DNA of 16,540 nt from DATILL01 sp035476575. GTDB lineage: Bacteria; Actinomycetota; Actinomycetes; Mycobacteriales; JACQDL01. The notes under the pieces are model-generated. The model was not told the DNA's origin and did no database searches. It saw only the letters and a list, made by a program, of their open reading frames with translations. The stretch covers positions 1-16,540 of the forward strand of contig DATILL010000029.1 in assembly GCA_035476575.1 (NCBI GenBank), written 5' to 3'. This document shows, in pieces, positions 13,522-16,540 of this stretch. Position 1 is the first letter of the stretch, and each line of letters starts with the position of its first letter. A program made the position numbers and the translations under genes.

Positions 13522-14892
13522 ATGCGGCGGCCCGCGCCGATGACCGCCCGCGCCCGCGGTCACCCCGGGGCTGCCCGGACAGAGGGACGCGCGGCCGGGG
13601 GGCGGTCCGGGCGGCGGTCATCGGCACCAGAGGGGTGGTGCTGGCGGCCGTCGCCTGGATCGTGGTCACCGCGTTCATGGTCCGGCACGAGCTGGACCAG
13701 GTCTCGGCCAGCGTGCCGCGGCTGCGGGTTCTGGTCACCGAGGGGAAGCTGGGCGCGGCCCGGGTCGAGGCGCGGGACCCGCGGCGGCACGCGGACTGGG
13801 CGCACGCGCTCACCACCGGGCTGGCGTGGTACCTCGGCGCCGCCGTCCCGTACCTGGGCGACCCGTTGCACACCATGCGCGGGGTGACGGCCGGTGTCCA
13901 CAACCTCGCCGGCGCCGCACTGCCGGCATCGCGGCCCGGCTCGACCCGGCCACCCTGCTCATCGGCGGCGACCGGGTCGACGTGGACGCGCTGGCCGGCG
14001 CGGCTCCGACGTTGCGGGCCGCCGAGGGTGCGGTGGCCAGGGCGCGGTCGACCGTCGCGGGGCGGCGGCCCGGCACCTGGCTGGCCCCGGTGGACGGCGC
14101 CCGATCGGCCGTGCTCGCCCAGCTCGACCGGCTGTACGGCGTGGTGTCCGGCGCCGCGCGGACCTGGGCGGAGATGTGGCGCAGAAAGACAGGGGAGCGG
14201 GTGGACGGGCGGTCGTGATCGACCTCACCGCGCTGGGCTACCTGTTGGCGGTGACCGGGCCGGCGACCCTGCCCGACGGCACTATGGTCAGCGCGCGGAA
14301 CGTCGTCGCGCTCACCCAGCGGACGGCGTACGCGCGGTTCTCCGACGATGCCGCGCGCAAGCGGTACCTGCTCGACGTCGGCCGGGCGGTGGGCGCCCGG
14401 CTGCTCGGGGGAGCCGGCGACCCGGCTAGCCGGGTGTGGGCACTCGTCCGGGTGGCGGGCGAACGGCGCCTGCTGGTGTGGAGCGCGGACCCGGCCCTGC
14501 AGGGGCAGCTCGAACGGACGCCGGTGGCCGGCACGGAGCCGCGCCGTACAGCGGGCTCGTCGTTGTCAATGGGGCCGGCAACCAGTCCCGCCGATGCCGC
14601 GAGCCCCGGGTACTCACGGAGGGTGGGTGACAACCTGCTCCTGGTCAGCTACTACGCGACGGCTGGGGCGCAGTTGGTGGCGGTCACGCTCGACGGGGTG
14701 CCGACCACGGCCAGCCCGCAGCGGGAGAACGGGCATCCGGTGTACACGCGGGCGGTCGAGCTGCCGGTGTCGCGCACCCGGACCCTGGTGGTCGACCTGC
14801 GCGAACCCGCCTTGGCCGGCCCGGTCACCGTGCTGCGCCAGCCGCTGGTGCGACCGCTGCGGGTGACGACGGTGGATCGCCGCTGCGGCTAG
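13522..14892 (+). pseudogene. DUF4012 protein, frameshifted and missing its central part
   Basis: ATG 13522 starts 12 bases after the preceding stop, so the pair looks like an operon. A basic N-terminus is followed, after a shift in the G-rich run near 13600, by a membrane segment (VVLAAVAWIVVTAFMV), then HELDQVSASVPRLRVLVTEG and WYLGAAVPYLGDPLHTMRGV. After a lost G at 13925-13926 come ARLDPATLLIGGDRVDVDAL and ARSAVLAQLDRLYGVVSGAA. That is the normal DUF4012 N-terminal half. The next recognisable part, VIDLTALGYLLAVTGPATLP onward to the stop at 14892, is the C-terminal half (QRTAYARFSDDAARKRYLLD). The section that normally lies between, around the family's GPR-Y-L/NxAE-RxTGG region, is absent, so an internal deletion near 14185-14215 is likely. 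DUF4012 genes usually sit with polysaccharide biosynthesis genes, as here; their biochemical role is not established. Confidence 0.72.
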
Positions 14893-14923
14893 CTCCCGCC
14901 GACGACCGTTTGTCGTCCTCATT

Positions 14924-15242
14924 CTCACGCCGGAGCCACCGCTACGCTCGCCGAGGTTTCTCGCTTCCTCCTTCGTCCTCACGGCGGAGCCGCTGGGCGC
15001 CGACAAGCACGCGGTCCTGGTGCTGCACTAGTTTCTCGACGTGGTCCGGATGCGGGCTCTGGCCCAATGCCACTTAGTTAAGGGCCGTTCGAGGCCACCT
15101 GCGAGCCGCGACCCGCGGGAACGTGCGGTCCGATCAAGATCATCAGACACTAACTACGTGGCATGTTCCCGAGGTTTCTCGTCTTCCGCCTCACGCCGGA
15201 GCCACTCTGGGCGCTCGCCGTCTCACGCACCGAAGTTTCTCA
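14924..15242. repeat. Three degenerate direct repeats (CTCACGCCGGAGCCAC core)
   Basis: The core CTCACGCCGGAGCCAC occurs at 14924-14939 and 15190-15205 exactly, and as CTCACGGCGGAGCCGC at 14978-14993. A second block, GAGGTTTCTCG, occurs at 14953-14963 and 15171-15181, with GAAGTTTCTCA at 15232-15242. After the cores, CTGGGCGC (two copies) and GCTCGCCG (two copies) also recur, so the unit is about 50-60 bases with variable spacing. Confidence 0.7.
15067..15164. mobile_element. Short inverted-repeat element (MITE-like or insertion-sequence remnant)
   Basis: ATGCCACTTAGTTA (15067-15080) and TAACTACGTGGCAT (15151-15164) are inverted copies matching at 13 of 14 bases and enclose a 98-base segment without a gene. 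The segment interrupts the surrounding repeat array between copies 2 and 3. The size and paired ends suggest a non-autonomous element or what is left of an insertion sequence. No clear target-site duplication is visible at the outer edges. Confidence 0.45.
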
Positions 15243-15251
15243 CCTTTTTCT

Positions 15252-15280
15252 CCCGCCCTCGGGGTTGGCGGGGCGGTTTT
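15252..15280 (+). terminator. Hairpin with short T-run upstream of the DUF222 gene
   Basis: CCCGCC (15252-15257) pairs with GGCGGG (15267-15272), followed by GCGG and TTTT (15277-15280). It could end transcription from upstream or act as a leader structure for the gene at 15308. The stem is short and the U-run only four bases. Confidence 0.35.
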
Positions 15281-15307
15281 GTCGGTGGCCTCTTTTATTC
15301 TTCTTCT

Positions 15308-16540
15308 ATGTCGGATGTGGTCGCGTCGGTGGTTGAGCAGATCTCGGTGCTGCTTGGCTCGTGTCGTGACGCGCGGTTGTGGGGGCTTTCCGACGCGGCG
15401 GTGGGGGATCTGTTGGTGCGGGTGCACCAGCAGGTCGGGCAGATCACGGGGACGTTGCTGCTGCCGCTGGTGCGAGAGGCGGAGTCGCGGGGTCTGGCGT
15501 CTGCGCATGACGCGCCGAGCATGACGGCGTGGCTGCGGGACAGCCTGAACGTGCGGCCGGGTGAGGCGGGGCGGCTGCTCCGCCTCGCCCGTGACCTGGA
15601 CGGCGACCTGGCTGAGACGGCGGCGGCGCTGGCTGATGGGGCGGTCAGCGTCGAGCACGCGCAGGTGATCGCCGAGGCGATCCGGGCGCTGCCGGCGGAG
15701 ACCCCGGCCGAGACCAGGGTCGCGGCGGAGCGGGAGCTGGTCGCGCACTCCGGCACCTTCAACCCCGACGAGGTCGCGCTGCTCGGCCGCCGGGTCCTGG
15801 ACGTGGTGGACCCCGACCACGGCGACGAGCTGCTCCGCCGCCAGGCCGAACGCGAGGCCGCCGAGGCCCACACCCGCCGTGACCTACGGATCTGTCCCGC
15901 CGGTCCCGGGCTCAAGCGGATCTCCGGGTTCCTGGACACCGAAGGCGCCGAAACCCTCCGCGTCGCCCTCGACCCCCTCGCCGCGCCCCGCCCCGCCGAC
16001 CCGGCCACCGGCGTGCGGGACGAACGCACCCACGGGCAACGCATGGCCGACGCACTCGTCGAGCTCGGCGAACGCGCCCTACGCATGGGTGAGCTGCCCG
16101 ACAACGGCGGCGAACGCCCCACCCTCATCGTCACCATGCCCTATGACAAGCTCGCCGCCGCCACCGGCGCCGGCACGCTGCCCACCGGCGACGTCCTGCC
16201 CGCCAGCCAGGTACGACGCCTCGCCTGCGACGCCCACGTCATCCCCGCGGTGCTCGGCGGTGAAAGCCAGGTGCTGGACCTGGGGCGCGGCTCCAGGCAT
16301 TACGTCGGGGCGGCCCGCCGCGCCATTGTTCTCCGGGACCGCGGCTGTGTCTTCCCCGGCTGTGACCGCCCCTACCAGTGGTGCCAGGTCCACCACTGCA
16401 CCCACTGGGCCAACGGCGGCAGAACCGACCAGAACAACGGCGTCCTGCTCTGCGGACACCACCACCGCGCCGTACACCACAACGGCTGGGACGTACACAT
16501 AGCAGCAGACGGACTACCCGAGCTCCTACCCCCACCATCA
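15308..16540 (+). CDS. DUF222 domain HNH endonuclease, 3' end beyond window
   Basis: An uninterrupted 411-codon frame begins at ATG 15308 (MSDVVASVVEQISVLLGS) and reaches the last base without a stop. Residues 1-330 form the mostly helical DUF222 region. The C-terminal HNH nuclease has Cys347, Cys352 and Cys359, HH at 362-363, Asn376/377, and LCGHHH at 381-386, followed by HHNGW. All metal-ligand and catalytic positions are present. No ribosome binding site is visible in the T-rich stretch before the ATG, so translation may be weak or leaderless. The copy at the left of the window shares the architecture but has a different HNH spacing and sequence (DIDHLTPFP against VHHCTHWANGG), so they are distant paralogues and not a recent duplication. 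Such genes occur in multiple copies in actinomycetes; role unknown. The end probably lies shortly beyond the window. Confidence 0.88.
   Translation, partial: MSDVVASVVEQISVLLGSCRDARLWGLSDAAVGDLLVRVHQQVGQITGTLLLPLVREAESRGLASAHDAPSMTAWLRDSLNVRPGEAGRLLRLARDLDGDLAETAAALADGAVSVEHAQVIAEAIRALPAETPAETRVAAERELVAHSGTFNPDEVALLGRRVLDVVDPDHGDELLRRQAEREAAEAHTRRDLRICPAGPGLKRISGFLDTEGAETLRVALDPLAAPRPADPATGVRDERTHGQRMADALVELGERALRMGELPDNGGERPTLIVTMPYDKLAAATGAGTLPTGDVLPASQVRRLACDAHVIPAVLGGESQVLDLGRGSRHYVGAARRAIVLRDRGCVFPGCDRPYQWCQVHHCTHWANGGRTDQNNGVLLCGHHHRAVHHNGWDVHIAADGLPELLPPPS

Larger units (their letters stand above)
14893..15307. other. Repeat-rich intergenic region before the second DUF222 gene
   Basis: About 415 bases with no supported gene. 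It holds three degenerate copies of a 50-60 base repeat, a MITE-like inverted-repeat element between copies 2 and 3, and a hairpin just upstream of the DUF222 start. Short frames here lack family resemblance. Confidence 0.6.

Overview
The window is very G+C-rich DNA with codons ending mostly in G or C. It carries an actinomycete-type gene set: a conservon (sensor, roadblock protein and GTPase), trypsin-like NTPase/TPR genes, DUF222-HNH genes, sortase-type surface proteins and a DUF4012/BY-kinase/epimerase polysaccharide locus. This fits a filamentous actinobacterium. Micromonosporales is my best guess, but from gene content only.

Left arm (1-4398). A minus-strand pair encodes a small trypsin-co-occurring (Trypco2-like) protein and a large trypsin-like peptidase/P-loop NTPase. 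The NTPase continues in another frame into nearly identical TPR-type repeats that run off the window edge. This has the architecture of a predicted NTP-dependent biological conflict system. A short plus-strand beta-rich ORF, also broken by one frameshift, diverges from the pair. It converges on a minus-strand DUF222/HNH gene, with a hairpin between the two stops.

Centre (4773-10564, minus strand). A tightly overlapping conservon encodes a nitrate/nitrite-sensing-type histidine-kinase-like membrane sensor (CvnA), a roadblock/LC7 protein (CvnB) and a small GTPase (CvnD). Each junction is an ATGA overlap, and the usual DUF742 gene (cvnC) is absent. Upstream lies a non-coding stretch with an inverted repeat, then an intact secreted protein with an LGNTG sorting signal and a good intrinsic terminator.

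Right-centre (about 10655-14892). This is a decayed surface-polysaccharide locus. On the minus strand are remnants of a bacterial tyrosine kinase and a CapD/FlaA1-type sugar epimerase, joined by a deletion. On the plus strand are a frameshifted surface-anchored protein and a DUF4012 gene that has lost its middle. A tandem pair of palindromic sites lies in the divergent promoter region between the two halves.

Right edge (14893-16540). A repeat-rich stretch with a short MITE-like inverted-repeat element leads into a second, intact DUF222/HNH gene that continues past the window.

Many of the breaks are one-base changes in short G/C runs. These could be uncorrected sequencing indels or true decay. 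The larger deletions in the polysaccharide locus argue that at least that part is genuinely degenerate or misassembled.
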